In this document: positions 9,253 to 17,846 of the stretch, piece by piece
How positions within the stretch are numbered: the stretch's first letter is position 1
Layout of the letters: each line of letters begins with the position of its first letter
NCBI RefSeq assembly: GCF_014844095.1
Contig: NZ_CP062163.1
Coordinates: 3,629,501-3,693,500, forward strand
Length of the DNA stretch: 64,000 bases
Direction of reading: 5' to 3'
Source of the DNA: Brevibacillus sp. JNUCC-41
GTDB taxonomy: Bacteria > Bacillota > Bacilli > Bacillales > DSM-1321
Notes under the pieces: generated by a model
The model's database searches: none
What the model was told of the DNA's origin: nothing
The model's input: the letters and a program-made list of their open reading frames with translations, nothing else
Program-made: the position numbers and the translations under genes

Positions 9253-9811
9253 GGCTGTGGATATTCTTTCTTGTTTTAAAGAGTTTTTTAGAGGATTATC
9301 CAAATTAGAATATTGAGCAACGGCTTTACGTTTATTGTTTTTAATATTTTGTTATAAGAAATAAGTAGTTGTTTTAATGGCCGGACACTTCTTGTACTCT
9401 TTCATAGGGTCCTTGCCGGACATTTTATCTTTCACAGGTTGAATAATGATGGCATTGGCTGTTTGCATCATATCCTTTTTTCTCTTCATGGCATGCCGAG
9501 GTCTTCAAGTTTCTTCATTAAACGTTGAACAGTTTTATAAGAAACTTCAAGCTTATCTGCAATGTATTCTTATACATATAGCTCACACAGATTTGCTTGC
9601 AGCTGTGACGTTTTAGAACTTCTAGTAATGCGATTAGTCTGGCTTGTACATCTGTACGCTTAATAGACATACGAATAGTATCTCTATATACTCGTACCGT
9701 TATATTTATATCTTCAATATCTGTGAAAGTGGAAAGGTTGTTATATGATTCTTCATTGGCTATTACGTCTATATGTTTCTTCATTTTAGTTACAACTATA
9801 TGGACAAACAT
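9253..9811 (-). pseudogene. N-terminal half of an HTH DNA-binding accessory gene
   Basis: Reading from 9811 downward, the frame gives [17 protein letters not shown]..., then [20 protein letters not shown], then, after a one-base shift, EYIADKLEVSYKTVQRLMKKLEDL, which is a good helix-turn-helix. Further on come ANSQCHHYSTCER and KNNKRKAVAQYSN. Several frame breaks are present. The gene family is recognised only by its three copies in this window; a regulatory or phage/plasmid role is inferred from the HTH. Confidence 0.55.
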
Positions 9812-9863
9812 TCAAGCGATATTAAAAAGCAAGAATATATTATTTAGAAAGGAGCTGAATTTT

Positions 9864-11138
9864 ATGTCACATAATAATTTTTGTTGTCCTTTCTGTTTAA
9901 ATAGGAACTGTTGTTGTCCCCCTGGCCCTCAAGGCCCTCAAGGCCCTCAAGGAGTTCCTGGAATTCCAGGGCCCCGAGGACTACGAGGACCCCAAGGAAT
10001 CCCAGGCCCTCCAGGACCCCAAGGAATCCCAGGTCCACCAGGATCCCAAGGAATCCCAGGCCCACCAGGATCCCAAGGAATCCCAGGTCCACCAGGATCC
10101 CAAGGAATCCCAGGCCCACCAGGATCCCAAGGAATCCCAGGCCCACCGGGACCCCAAGGAATCCCAGGCCCACCAGGACCCGGCTGTATAGAACCTCCAC
10201 CCACAGCCACTCAAATCGTTTATGTAAATAAAGCTGGTAATGATGCGACTGCTGACGGTAGTGAATGTGATCCATTCTTGACCGTCACTGCGGCCATGGC
10301 ATCTATCCTAGATGCATCACCAACTAAACGGTATGCTATCTCTATTGGACCAGGTAACTACACAGAGCCATTAATTCATTTAAAAGCAAATGTTCAATTG
10401 ATTGGAACCAGTACTTTATTAACCAGGTTATCGATACCTTTCGATATTAATGATCCATCATGGTTTGAAACTGGATTTCAAAATGATAATCGATCTGGAT
10501 TTGTGGATTTAACTTTGTTATCTGCACCCCTTGACTTTAACTTTGTGACAGCTAGCAGTTTTAGTGGTAAGTTATTCTTTGTCAGTGTTAATTTAACTCC
10601 TTCTCCAACATTCACTGCTTTAACTACTTCTGTTAATCAAGTCAATATTCGTGACTCGTTGCTATCTTCTGGTTACACTCAAAATGGAATTAACATGGTG
10701 ATGTTTGCTTCATTTGTTTCTAGTGGAAATATAATCATTAATTCACAAGCAACTACGGATACCCAAGTTAATTTAGTGGGTGGAGGAATAAATGGAAATA
10801 TTATCATTAATGTTCAATCTGGTCATATTCCAATCGATCCTTTGAATTTAACCAGTTTTGCTATAACGGAAAATATTTTCAATCCTTTCCCTAATTCAGG
10901 AAGGTTAATTGTTAATGGGGTTAATAATGTAAGTACAAGAGTCAGAGCGACAGTAGATTCGATACCTATTCGGTCTCGAGTAACTCTTGTAGGAACGGGT
11001 ACAACATTAATTAGAGTTGATGATGCTTTTGGACTAGCGTATACACCTGCTAATCCAGGGGATTGGGTAGCTCCTTCTCCGACAACAGTACAAGAAGCAT
11101 TAGATAGAATAGCGGCCAGTATTGGCCCCGTGCCATAA
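9864..11138 (+). CDS. collagen-like exosporium protein, BclA type
   Basis: The 424-residue protein begins with a Cys-rich head ([12 protein letters not shown]), then 29 uninterrupted Gly-X-Y triplets (residues 21-107), then a roughly 310-residue beta-rich domain starting [14 protein letters not shown], which looks like a right-handed parallel beta-helix, and ends [18 protein letters not shown]. Collagen stalk plus globular head is the plan of BclA-type filaments of the exosporium nap. The typical BclA N-terminal anchoring motif is not seen; the Cys-rich head may anchor by disulfides, which is inference. The ATG at 9864 follows AAAGGAG with good spacing; a longer frame from 9723 has no such signal and begins in a neighbouring pseudogene. 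A terminator follows. Confidence 0.85.
   Translation: MSHNNFCCPFCLNRNCCCPPGPQGPQGPQGVPGIPGPRGLRGPQGIPGPPGPQGIPGPPGSQGIPGPPGSQGIPGPPGSQGIPGPPGSQGIPGPPGPQGIPGPPGPGCIEPPPTATQIVYVNKAGNDATADGSECDPFLTVTAAMASILDASPTKRYAISIGPGNYTEPLIHLKANVQLIGTSTLLTRLSIPFDINDPSWFETGFQNDNRSGFVDLTLLSAPLDFNFVTASSFSGKLFFVSVNLTPSPTFTALTTSVNQVNIRDSLLSSGYTQNGINMVMFASFVSSGNIIINSQATTDTQVNLVGGGINGNIIINVQSGHIPIDPLNLTSFAITENIFNPFPNSGRLIVNGVNNVSTRVRATVDSIPIRSRVTLVGTGTTLIRVDDAFGLAYTPANPGDWVAPSPTTVQEALDRIAASIGPVP
9924..10184 (+). repeat. Gly-X-Y coding repeat (27-bp units)
   Basis: Twenty-nine collagen triplets are encoded. From about 9999 they are organised as 27-bp units for GPPGSQGIP or GPPGPQGIP, nearly identical in DNA, so length variation is expected. 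Confidence 0.95.
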
Positions 11139-11231
11139 ATGGGCTAGCTCAAGAATATTAATTCTTCTAGAGAGGTTTTTAAAGTAGGTGTTCTTCAACT
11201 AACTGGTTCGTTAGTTTCATAGGGCATAAAG

Positions 11232-11258
11232 GAAGACCATAATAAGTGGTCTCTTTTA
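11232..11258 (+). terminator. terminator after the collagen-like gene
   Basis: The stem AGACCA / TGGTCT is followed by CTTTTATTT. Confidence 0.65.
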
Positions 11259-11326
11259 TTTGTTTGAAAATCAACATTTCTCTAGCCCGAACTTATTTGG
11301 GGAAGGAATTTTTTTTGGTATTAATA

Positions 11327-11340
11327 AGAACTTTTGTTCG
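11327..11340 (+). promoter_or_regulatory. LexA (SOS) box
   Basis: AGAACTTTTGTTCG fits the Bacillus LexA operator CGAAC-N4-GTTCG with one mismatch. A -10-like TATAAT follows, and the box stands 33 bases before a yolD start. A second such box is at 15516. Confidence 0.7.
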
Positions 11341-11372
11341 TATATAATGGATGTAAAGGAGGGATTTTTCTG

Positions 11373-11513
11373 ATGGGGATAATTCGTGATAGAGGGCTTG
11401 TTAAATGGCAGTCAGCATTGAGTATGCCGGAACATAAAGCTTTAAATAAAAAAATAGATGAGGTTGACTCTGATATTAATATTCATTCATTTTTCTCTTT
11501 TCAGTTTATATAG
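11373..11513 (+). pseudogene. YolD-like protein, truncated
   Basis: The product MGIIRDRGLVKWQSALSMPEHKALNKK is the N-terminus of the YolD family, which is usually about 110 residues and encoded beside the SOS-induced Y-family polymerase UvrX. Homology stops at codon 33 and the frame closes after 46 residues. The ribosome binding site (AAAGGAGGG) and LexA box are intact. No polymerase gene follows. Confidence 0.6.
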
Positions 11514-11528
11514 TTAAAACAAGTAATA

Positions 11529-11934
11529 TTATTCATGTCCACATTCATCCTTACCTGAGTCTACACATTCTGTAAAGTCTTTGGTCCACTGTTTTTGTTC
11601 TCCACTGCTCATTTCGGCCATTCATATTGACTAATAAAACCATCACCATCTAAATCATTTGATTTAGTTTGTTTTTGTTGAGATTCCTGAGGCTTCTGTT
11701 GTGCTGCTAATTGGGCCTGTCGTTGCTTTTCTGCGATTCACTCACGTTCTTTTCTTTCGGCCTCTTCTTTTGCTTTCTTTTCCGCAATTATTCGTTCTTT
11801 TTCTTTTTTTATTTCTGCAATTTCCGCATTCAGCTTATCGAATCTATTGTCTTTCTCAATACTGGTGACAGTTTCATGACTACATCCACCAATAAAGATA
11901 TTGTTAGGATAATAGGAAATAGAATTTTTCTCAA
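11529..11934 (-). pseudogene. lipoprotein with coiled coil and EF-hand-like motif, broken
   Basis: A good ribosome binding site (AGGAGG) precedes a TTG start and a lipoprotein signal (KILFPIILTISLL) leading to a GCS lipobox that is now one base out of frame. Then come a Lys/Glu coiled coil, an in-frame TGA at about codon 70, a Gln-rich linker, the calcium-loop motif DLDGDGFISQYE and a frameshift before WTKDFTECVDSGKDECG. At least three lesions make it a pseudogene. It was probably a surface lipoprotein. Confidence 0.6.
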
Positions 11935-12211
11935 TTTTCCACCTCCTCATATAAATCAGCTACTTTCACTCCTAATAATTTTAGCTAATTTAAATGCCTT
12001 ATTAATTGTAGGATAGTTTTTTCTTTAGGGCCGCTGAACAAATAAAAAGGAAACCAATCATATAATGTGGTCTCATTTCGTGCTCTATGAAACTATGATT
12101 GCTGTTTAAAAAAGATCTAATTTAGTCCATTTTCTAATATATAAACTTTTGGATAGTTTCGAAAACTTTTTATTTTCATATTCTAATGTATATCTTTTTG
12201 GAGGTGATTAA

Positions 12212-12613
12212 ATGTCTAAAGATTTGTGTAAGAAACTCGCAAAAATCCTTAAAGGCGAAGCGCAGCAAAAAAATAATGTATGTATGGTAACAAGGGAGAG
12301 ACGTGATCTAAAACCAACAATCCTTGGTCAATCTACTCAATCAGAGATGGTAATTTCTCTTGAGTTTAGTTTTGAACCAATTTCAAAGAAAAGTAAAACA
12401 TTAAATTTAGCTGAACTTGTTTTTTTACAGGAAGAAGTGAATCCTTTTTTAAAAGCTATTAAAATGAGTGATCATATAAAAGTTTCGGCAGTACACAACC
12501 ACTGGTTATTTGAAAAACCACGACTCATTTATATGCACCTTGAATCAATTCAAAGTCCGTTGGAGTTTGCAAAAGAGGTTGCGGAGGCGCTAAAAAAAGC
12601 TGGTATAAAATAA
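12212..12613 (+). CDS. DUF1259 (LppY/LpqO-like) protein
   Basis: The protein of 133 residues covers one DUF1259 domain, with EEVNPFLKAIKMSDHIKVSAVHNHWL and the following FEKPRLIYMHLE that define the family. Actinobacterial members (LpqO) are lipoproteins with two domains; this one is single-domain and has no signal peptide, so it is probably cytoplasmic. Function is unknown; the His-rich core suggests metal or small-molecule binding, which is inference. The start follows TTGGAGGTG. It stands alone and ends at a hairpin. Confidence 0.75.
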   Translation: MSKDLCKKLAKILKGEAQQKNNVCMVTRERRDLKPTILGQSTQSEMVISLEFSFEPISKKSKTLNLAELVFLQEEVNPFLKAIKMSDHIKVSAVHNHWLFEKPRLIYMHLESIQSPLEFAKEVAEALKKAGIK

Positions 12614-12687
12614 AACTGTACAAGCCTTTTCCTCTTGATCCATTTAGTGGAACCACTTCAAAACTAAAATTTTCAAATTTAAATTTA

Positions 12688-12717
12688 GGAGGGGGAGTTT
12701 CCCTCTCCCATTTTTTA
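12688..12717 (+). terminator. terminator after the DUF1259 gene
   Basis: A GGAGGGGGAG / CCCTCTCC stem is followed by a run of T. Confidence 0.6.
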
Positions 12718-12854
12718 AAAACTATTCTGCCCCGTTAGTCCGAATCACCCCCAATAAAAAATTCTCATTTGGAAACATACTCTTTTGTGGAATGATCCTT
12801 ATACTTTAAGGGTTAAAGGAATAAATATTCTGGGCGGGTAAAAACCTTTTCTGA

Positions 12855-13228
12855 GATTAATTAAGGGTGTCCATAAACTCAGCATCAAAGTATAAATCGT
12901 TCATAAGCTTGTTCACAATCCCGTTAAAATAAGCAAACTGTCCTTTATGCATCTTAACGCTACTCTTAACCTTCATAGAAAATTCCTTAAACTCTTTTGT
13001 GCCAATCACTATTTCTTGTTCCCTAGTGAATGCTTTTTTGTTATAAAATAATGAACCACTCTATTACATTGCTTAATAACCTTCCAGAATTCCTGTATAG
13101 TTTCAGCTTTTCGTAGAATGAACCTACTAGATTGCTAAATATACCTGGAACCCAATGGGCAAAGTTCGCTTGTTTTAATGCGTTTTCTAGAGAATTATCC
13201 ACATGTGAGAATTGAGCTACGGCTTTAC
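12855..13228 (-). pseudogene. decayed copy of the HTH accessory gene (C-terminal part)
   Basis: Reading the minus strand recovers pieces of the protein seen at 8916-9231 (FAHWVPGIFSNLVGSFY, FKEFSMKVKSSVKMHKGQFAYFNGIVNKLMN) in shifting frames. It is one of three copies in this window. Confidence 0.6.
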
Positions 13229-13240
13229 GTTATCTTTCTG

Positions 13241-13580
13241 ATGAGTACAATTCGTGATAGAGGACTCGTTAAATGGCAAGCGGCATTGATTATGCCAGAA
13301 CATCAAGCTTTAAATAAAAAATAGGTGAGGTTGATTATTTCTTAAATAAAAAGCCTATCCTTGATGAATACCAGGTTGAAGAGTTTGAAAACAACATTCA
13401 TTATGCGATGGAATATCATTTACCGATAAGATTTAGATTACATAACGAGGGAAATCCACAAGAATTACAAATTGTGTGTACATACATCCTGTCACGAAAG
13501 AGCTACGAATTCAGAAGAAAGATCGTTCCTTTGAGTATATTCAGTTTAATGAGATTATTGATGTGATCGTAGAGGATTAA
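13241..13580 (+). pseudogene. YolD-like gene, frameshifted
   Basis: MSTIRDRGLVKWQAALIMPEHQALNKK is followed by a one-base loss in an A-run and an immediate stop. The rest of YolD (YFLNKPILDEYQVEEFENNIHYAMEYHLPIRFRL) continues in the next frame and shifts again near 13480. It is more complete than the copies at 11373 and 15553 but has no LexA box, because the upstream decayed HTH gene abuts it. Confidence 0.6.
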
Positions 13581-13582
13581 AA

Positions 13583-13616
13583 AAAGCCCTTCTCATTGAG
13601 AGTGGCTTGTTTTTTG
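13583..13616 (+). terminator. terminator after the yolD pseudogene
   Basis: An AAGCC...GGCTT hairpin with an inner CTTCTCA / TGAGAG stem precedes a T-run. Confidence 0.5.
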
Positions 13617-13711
13617 AATCTATTTTTTTACGTTTAATCTAGTTTGATAAAAAATGTTAAAAATTCATCTTATTAAATTGGAATGTACTAACTATCTCAT
13701 ATTATGTTATC

Positions 13712-14046
13712 CTACACAAAATTGATAATAGTTGTTATGAGTACTTGTACTATAAGAACTGATAGGAAACCTGATATAATTTTCCCTGCTTTTGCGCCTT
13801 TATTATCATGGTAAATATTACCGATAATAAAGGAGGGGATAAAAAATATAATTGAATAGAACACTGTATAATGAATACCTGAATCACCATTTGACCAAGC
13901 GCTTAACCCAATATTATTTAAAATAATATCTCCAATGCAAAATTTATCACCAAATCGAAAATTAAACAATATTCCGATTAAACAAAGGGCGAAAGAAAGT
14001 GAACCTACTCCAATATGTTTTTTTTCTTAACTGTAATTGTTGTCAT
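13712..14046 (-). pseudogene. small three-span membrane protein, frameshift in an A-run
   Basis: Three hydrophobic segments are visible, ending GKIISGFLSVLIVQVLITTII. The start ATG at 14046 has an upstream AAGGGG; nine codons in (MTTITVKKK), an 8-base A-run throws off the frame, after which IGVGSLSFALCLIGILFNFRFG continues correctly. A single homopolymer lesion could be a sequencing error or slippage, so the gene may be intact in reality. The layout resembles small DUF4190-like proteins; the function is unknown. Confidence 0.5.
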
Positions 14047-14215
14047 GTCTTTTTCCCCTTACTGTTAGGAATTTTCCTATTTTTAAAATAATCCTAATTA
14101 TTTAATTTTATGAGTTTTAAAGATAAAACCCACTAATTTTGTGTACAGCCATAGCAACTTACCTAAATTATGGTTTTTTTATCTTAACATATCAATAAGC
14201 AGTTCAATAAAAAAC

Positions 14216-14446
14216 TTGTTGTGGATGGTAAATAGGGAGCTAAAACTAAGGCTGCCATTGTCACGATTAAAAAAGGTGCTAAAGGCAATCTTACTGATCA
14301 TGCAGGCCGCACTTTATTTGGAAGGATTTAACCCTGGATCACTTGATTCTATCTTCGGAAAAGGTACTGAATCAACATTATCTAAATTCCAGAAAGCTAA
14401 AAAGGTAACTGCAGATAAAAAAGCAGGTAAAGCAACTTTCCAATAG
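14216..14446 (+). pseudogene. C-terminus of a cell-wall hydrolase, peptidoglycan-binding domain
   Basis: LVVDGK-stop-GAKTKAAIVTIKKGAKG continues after a frameshift as MQAALYLEGFNPGSLDSIFGKGTE and STLSKFQKAK. This is the PG_binding_1 domain found at the end of phage N-acetylmuramoyl-L-alanine amidases. The catalytic domain is missing, the WG codon is now TAG, and the frame shifts near 14300. Confidence 0.65.
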
Positions 14447-14475
14447 CCCTTACTCGTTTGAGTAAGGGCTATTTA
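14445..14475 (+). terminator. terminator after the hydrolase remnant
   Basis: A perfect AGCCCTTACTC / GAGTAAGGGCT stem; the T-tail is weak (TATTTA). Confidence 0.6.
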
Positions 14476-14628
14476 GTTAGAATGAATATAAAATATTATT
14501 CTACGACACTAAAAGAACTCAAACATACTTCGTTTAAGTCTTTCCCTTTTTAAAAATTTAGTATAGTATTACATATGAACCAAAAAAAACCAAATATATA
14601 TTATATATGAACTATTGACATTTAGGTA

Positions 14629-14998
14629 GTGGCTACATGCGGAATTGCCACTGCTATTGGTGAGGTAGGAATAGTATTAAATATTGGTCAGACAAAATCA
14701 GTGGCCACTACAATTAGTGCAGATTTTGGTGCTAGTAATGCTGCATTATCAGGGGCTCTAGGGTATAGTGTTACGGGTTCAACATCTATAACGATTTTTT
14801 GGTACATATAAAGTACCGAGTAAACATAATGGAAAAAAAGTTAAAACGTGTAAAATGACGGCATATCCTGTATATAAAACTAAGCTATATGATGTACATA
14901 AAATGCCATGGAATTCCTTTACTTGGACTAAACAAGGAACAGGCAAGGCAAAAAAAGCTTATGGTGTATCTTATAAAAAAGTATATACTTATAAATAA
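14629..14998 (+). pseudogene. secreted-type protein remnant, frameshifted
   Basis: No upstream start or signal peptide is present before GTG at 14629. The frame reads ATCGIATAIGEVGIVLNIG ... SGALGYSVTGSTSIT, then shifts in a T-run near 14800 and goes on as GTYKVPSKHNGKKVKTCKM ... KKVYTYK to a stop at 14998. It is Gly/Ala-rich first, then Lys/Tyr-rich, like small exported proteins. I do not recognise the family. The next gene follows by 15 bases and was probably cotranscribed. Confidence 0.45.
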
Positions 14999-15013
14999 AG
15001 GGTGGAAGTTTAA

Positions 15014-15250
15014 ATGAAAAAAAAATATATAGTAATAATTTTAATGCTGATTATAATAATTGGAAGTTTGCAAATTCCTAGTCTACTAGAATCAGTATAT
15101 CCATTGGCTAAAGAAGATAGAACTGAAGCTTTTTATAATATTAGATATTTATTGCAAGGGATTTTTTCTTTAGCAGGTATAATATTTGTTAATATTTTAC
15201 TGTTATTATATTTCAAGAATAGTGATGTTGATAAAAGAAACTACAAATAA
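15014..15250 (+). CDS. 78-residue two-span membrane protein
   Basis: It has a hydrophobic N-terminal segment (VIILMLIIIIGSL), a short external loop, and a second segment (GIFSLAGIIFVNILLLLYF). A ribosome binding site (AAAGGGTGGAAG) precedes the ATG, and a terminator follows. It is paired with the secreted-type remnant upstream. A similar pairing (secreted pseudogene plus small two-span protein) occurs at 37895-38510, so a protective or partner role is possible but unproven. Confidence 0.55.
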   Translation: MKKKYIVIILMLIIIIGSLQIPSLLESVYPLAKEDRTEAFYNIRYLLQGIFSLAGIIFVNILLLLYFKNSDVDKRNYK

Positions 15251-15257
15251 GTAATTC

Positions 15258-15284
15258 AAGCCCTCTTCGATGAGGGCTTTTTTT
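15258..15284 (+). terminator. terminator
   Basis: The stem AGCCCTC / GAGGGCT is followed by seven T. Confidence 0.8.
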
Positions 15285-15475
15285 ATACAGCCATGTATGA
15301 CTTTTTACATTTCCCTGTCGATACCTTAATAGTTGTCTTACTTTGTTTTTGCATTGACTTTTATGTATCATACGTACACTTTTCAAAAAAATATTATCTT
15401 ATCCAATTTACCTCTTATCAGTATCTCGTTTGTCATTCAAAATACACCTTTCAAGGGGCTTGTCTACACTCTGAA

Positions 15476-15511
15476 AGCCCTTCTCATAGACAAGAGGGGC
15501 TTTTGTTTTTT
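15476..15511 (+). terminator. terminator-like hairpin
   Basis: An AGCCC...GGGCT hairpin with T-rich tail lies just before the second LexA box; the gene it once served is not recognisable. The stretch 15285-15475 holds no supported gene. Confidence 0.45.
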
Positions 15512-15515
15512 TGTG

Positions 15516-15529
15516 AGAACTATCGTTCG
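15516..15529 (+). promoter_or_regulatory. LexA (SOS) box
   Basis: AGAACTATCGTTCG matches the Bacillus LexA operator with one mismatch. The following TATAATGGAGGGATTTTTC is shared with the 11.3-kb module. Confidence 0.65.
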
Positions 15530-15552
15530 TATATAATGGAGGGATTTTTCTG

Positions 15553-15636
15553 ATGAGTACAATTCGTGATAGAGGCCTCGTTAAATGGCAAGCAACGTGT
15601 CAAGAAAGGGATATTTCATATCCAACACGTCAATAA
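15553..15636 (+). pseudogene. YolD-like start, 13 family codons left
   Basis: MSTIRDRGLVKWQA matches YolD, after which the sequence is unrelated and stops after 27 residues. Promoter, LexA box and ribosome binding site survive. Confidence 0.55.
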
Positions 15637-15733
15637 CTTTCACCTTCGTTTGTAGACTACAGACGGGTTAGTGTGCTTTCTTTTTCCGTTTACTTTTAGG
15701 GATCATATCATTATGACAGGGGTTATTTTTGTT

Positions 15734-15982
15734 TTAAAATATTTGTCTAACCTTCTTAACTAACTCCGTAATATCAATATCATCGTTATAAAGCACCTGA
15801 TCTATACGAAAATCATCACTTGCAGCGAAGCTATTCTTAATCTGCTGAATCCACTCATATGCAGCTATGGCAGCTGTCCAGTCAGGAGCTTTCTTAAAGT
15901 CTGAACTCAATACAGAAAAGCCTCCACTTTGTAAGAGTTTATTTTCTTTTGAATGTAAGTATACCTTGATATTTATATTCAT
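15734..15982 (-). CDS. 82-residue accessory protein, intact copy
   Basis: The product begins MNINIKVYLHSKENKLLQSG and ends ITELVKKVRQIF. It is the undamaged member of a small family also present as remnants at 8519-8749 and 34877-34937. No membrane segment or known motif is visible; the PDWTAAIAAYEWIQQIK stretch is probably helical. Its association with yolD remnants and phage debris suggests a phage or SOS-linked accessory gene, which is inference. No good ribosome binding site precedes it. Confidence 0.5.
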   Translation of the reverse strand: MNINIKVYLHSKENKLLQSGGFSVLSSDFKKAPDWTAAIAAYEWIQQIKNSFAASDDFRIDQVLYNDDIDITELVKKVRQIF

Positions 15983-16323
15983 TAATTTTGCTCTTCTCGT
16001 TTTTATTTTAGTAATTTATACATATATTTTATATCAATTTACTAAAAAATATGTGCGTGTATTTTGCCCACCATTTGCCCACCAATTCATGAAATTGTAC
16101 TATTGCTATGATTGGCAACAGTCATTCCGTAGAATGAATGCCCGGAATAGATAAAAACCCTGACACTAAAGGTGCCAAGGGTTTGAGATATTAATACATG
16201 GATATATATTGTTCGCGTTCACATGTGTGAACTTGTGTGCGGAACATACTTCTTAGCATAATCAGGTCATAAAACATCGCAAATGCCTATTTAATAGTTT
16301 TTTCTATAATTGATTCTGCACAA
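15983..16323. other. intergenic stretch with integrase-tail-like repeats
   Basis: A tandem TTGCCCACCA pair lies at 16064-16085; the same motif sits at the end of the integrase remnant at 29.3 kb. A possible hairpin (AAACCCTTGGCACC, read on the minus strand) around 16157-16187 shares about 25 bases with 29236-29260. No gene is supported here. Confidence 0.4.
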
Positions 16324-16533
16324 ACATTGAATCCAAAGGTGGATGCTGAGTCTCTCCAGAGTGGACAGAAACTTGTAGTAAGTGGTTCAAAAACGACTTA
16401 TCACACAGTAAAAGGCGACACAGTATCTGCTCTTGGTAAAAAATATGGGAGCACAATTATACAGGTAAAGGACTCGAATAAACTTGATAGTAGCTATATA
16501 ATCATGGTTGGGCAAAAGCTGCGCGTAAAATAA
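16324..16533 (+). pseudogene. LysM-domain C-terminus of a wall hydrolase
   Basis: The end of one LysM repeat (NPKVDAESLQSGQKLVV) is followed by a complete one (TYHTVKGDTVSALGKKYGST ... MVGQKLRVK). LysM binds peptidoglycan. There is no start signal and no catalytic domain, so this is a 5'-truncated remnant. Confidence 0.65.
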
Positions 16534-16542
16534 GTTGTAACA

Positions 16543-16573
16543 AAAAGCCCCTATCAATGAGAAGGGCTTTTTT
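16543..16573 (+). terminator. terminator
   Basis: An AAGCCCCT / AAGGGCTT stem followed by six T, directly after the LysM remnant. Confidence 0.7.
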
Positions 16574-16777
16574 ATTATATAAAGTATTATTGCCTTTATA
16601 CTTATTTGGAAATTAGATAAGGACAAATTGTACAATGATTTACTCAGTATATTTATAGCAGAAAGACCGATTTTTATTTCGGTCTTTTTTGTTGTTTAAT
16701 TGTGTCATTAAATTATTTAGAGCATAGAATGAATTAACCCATTTAAGTTCCTCCTTAAAAAAATAAGGAGTGATTGT

Positions 16778-16963
16778 ATGTCAGGTAGTCGTAGAGATGG
16801 CTGTTGTGATGGATTTGACGGAGGCTGTGGATTTAGTGGTGGATTTGCCTTTTTAGTTGTATTGTTTATCCTCTTAATTATTGTTGGAGCTAGTTTCTGC
16901 GGTGGTTTTGGTGGCGGTTATGGTGGATATGCCCCAGCCTATGGATATGGTGCATGCTGCTAA
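16778..16963 (+). CDS. YjcZ-family sporulation protein
   Basis: The 61-residue protein has a Cys/Gly-rich head, one membrane helix in the YjcZ pattern (GGFAFLVVLFILLIIVGASF), and a Gly/Tyr tail (GGYGGYAPAYGYGACC). YjcZ proteins are small sporulation-associated membrane proteins of unknown mechanism. The ribosome binding site AATAAGGAGTG is well placed, and a terminator follows. The CATAGAATG about 50 bases upstream resembles a SigK/SigE -10 with one mismatch. Confidence 0.8.
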   Translation: MSGSRRDGCCDGFDGGCGFSGGFAFLVVLFILLIIVGASFCGGFGGGYGGYAPAYGYGACC

Positions 16964-16970
16964 GAATATC

Positions 16971-17002
16971 AAAAGCTGACCTCATTTTTGGTCAGCCTTT
17001 TA
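16971..17002 (+). terminator. terminator after the YjcZ gene
   Basis: AAAAGCTGACC / GGTCAGCCTTTT stem with a T-rich tail. Confidence 0.75.
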
Positions 17003-17179
17003 TTATTTAATTTCTATTTCAGATGGGATACTTTTAACTTTGTAAATCTGTATTTCCCTGATTATACGCCTTAAAGTAATCGGCTCATTAGTTTAATAAA
17101 AACATGGACAAAATCAGGAGAAAAAGGCGGACAAAGTTGCTGCTTTTTTTTTATGCCCATTTTTATAAGATTAATCCAG

Positions 17180-17630
17180 GCTGGGAGACGCACAGTTTAA
17201 AGTTATTTTAGAAATTGTAAAATCAGTTGTCGGCAATATAAAAGGTGTAATAGACGGTGGACGAAAGGTCATCATGGGTTTAATACAAGTTTTTTCCGGA
17301 TTGTTTACCGGTGATTTCTCAAAAATGTGGATAGGAATCAAGAATATCTTTTCAGGTTCCATTCAGTTTATTTGGAATTTCATGCAGCGAATGTTCTGGG
17401 ATAAGATGCTTAAAGGAATCATTAGCGAAATTAATGGTAAATGCATTCAAGGGCATGTGGGGCAGTATAAAAAATGTTTTCTCTACAGTCATGAAGTGGA
17501 TCGTGGATTTTGTAAAGAATCGATTTACTGCGATGAAAAATACAGTGAATACGATTACTACCACTTTAAAAAAACTCATCTCTACTATTTGGAATGGGTA
17601 TCTTAGACTTTTTCAAATTAGTGATTAATT
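17180..17630 (+). pseudogene. phage tail tape-measure protein remnant
   Basis: The frame gives VILEIVKSVVGNIKGVIDGG, then KVIMGLIQVFSGLFTGDFSKMW, then, after a one-base shift near 17430, MVNAFKGMWGSIKNVFSTVM and ITTTLKKLISTIWNG. This alternation of amphipathic helices and Trp residues is typical of the tail-length tape measure protein of siphophages. Only about 150 residues of a normally very long protein remain. Confidence 0.6.
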
Positions 17631-17706
17631 CTATTGTGGATTTTATTTAAAAATCGTTTTACTAGTTTGAAAAATACAATCAATACCATTTTTATAAATC
17701 CTGAAA

Positions 17707-17817
17707 ATGAATTATTTCAAAACTCCTGAGAGTCGACAGTTATATAGACTTACCTTACCCGAATTAGAAAACATATTTGATACTGAAAAAGCAAAAGCCA
17801 GGGAAGTACATGACTAA
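17707..17817 (+). CDS. 36-residue ORF, probably phage debris
   Basis: MNYFKTPESRQLYRLTLPELENIF... is open to a stop but has no clear ribosome binding site. It follows the tape-measure remnant and may be the tail of a lost phage gene. I do not recognise it. Confidence 0.25.
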   Translation: MNYFKTPESRQLYRLTLPELENIFDTEKAKAREVHD

Positions 17818-17846
17818 TAAAAAAATGTCACTTGTGTAAATCATTT

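Noticed and set aside
9862..10275. Minus-strand ORFs rich in Gly/Leu or Gly/Trp under the collagen repeat
   Set aside because: Shadow frames of the Gly-X-Y repeat; no start signals.
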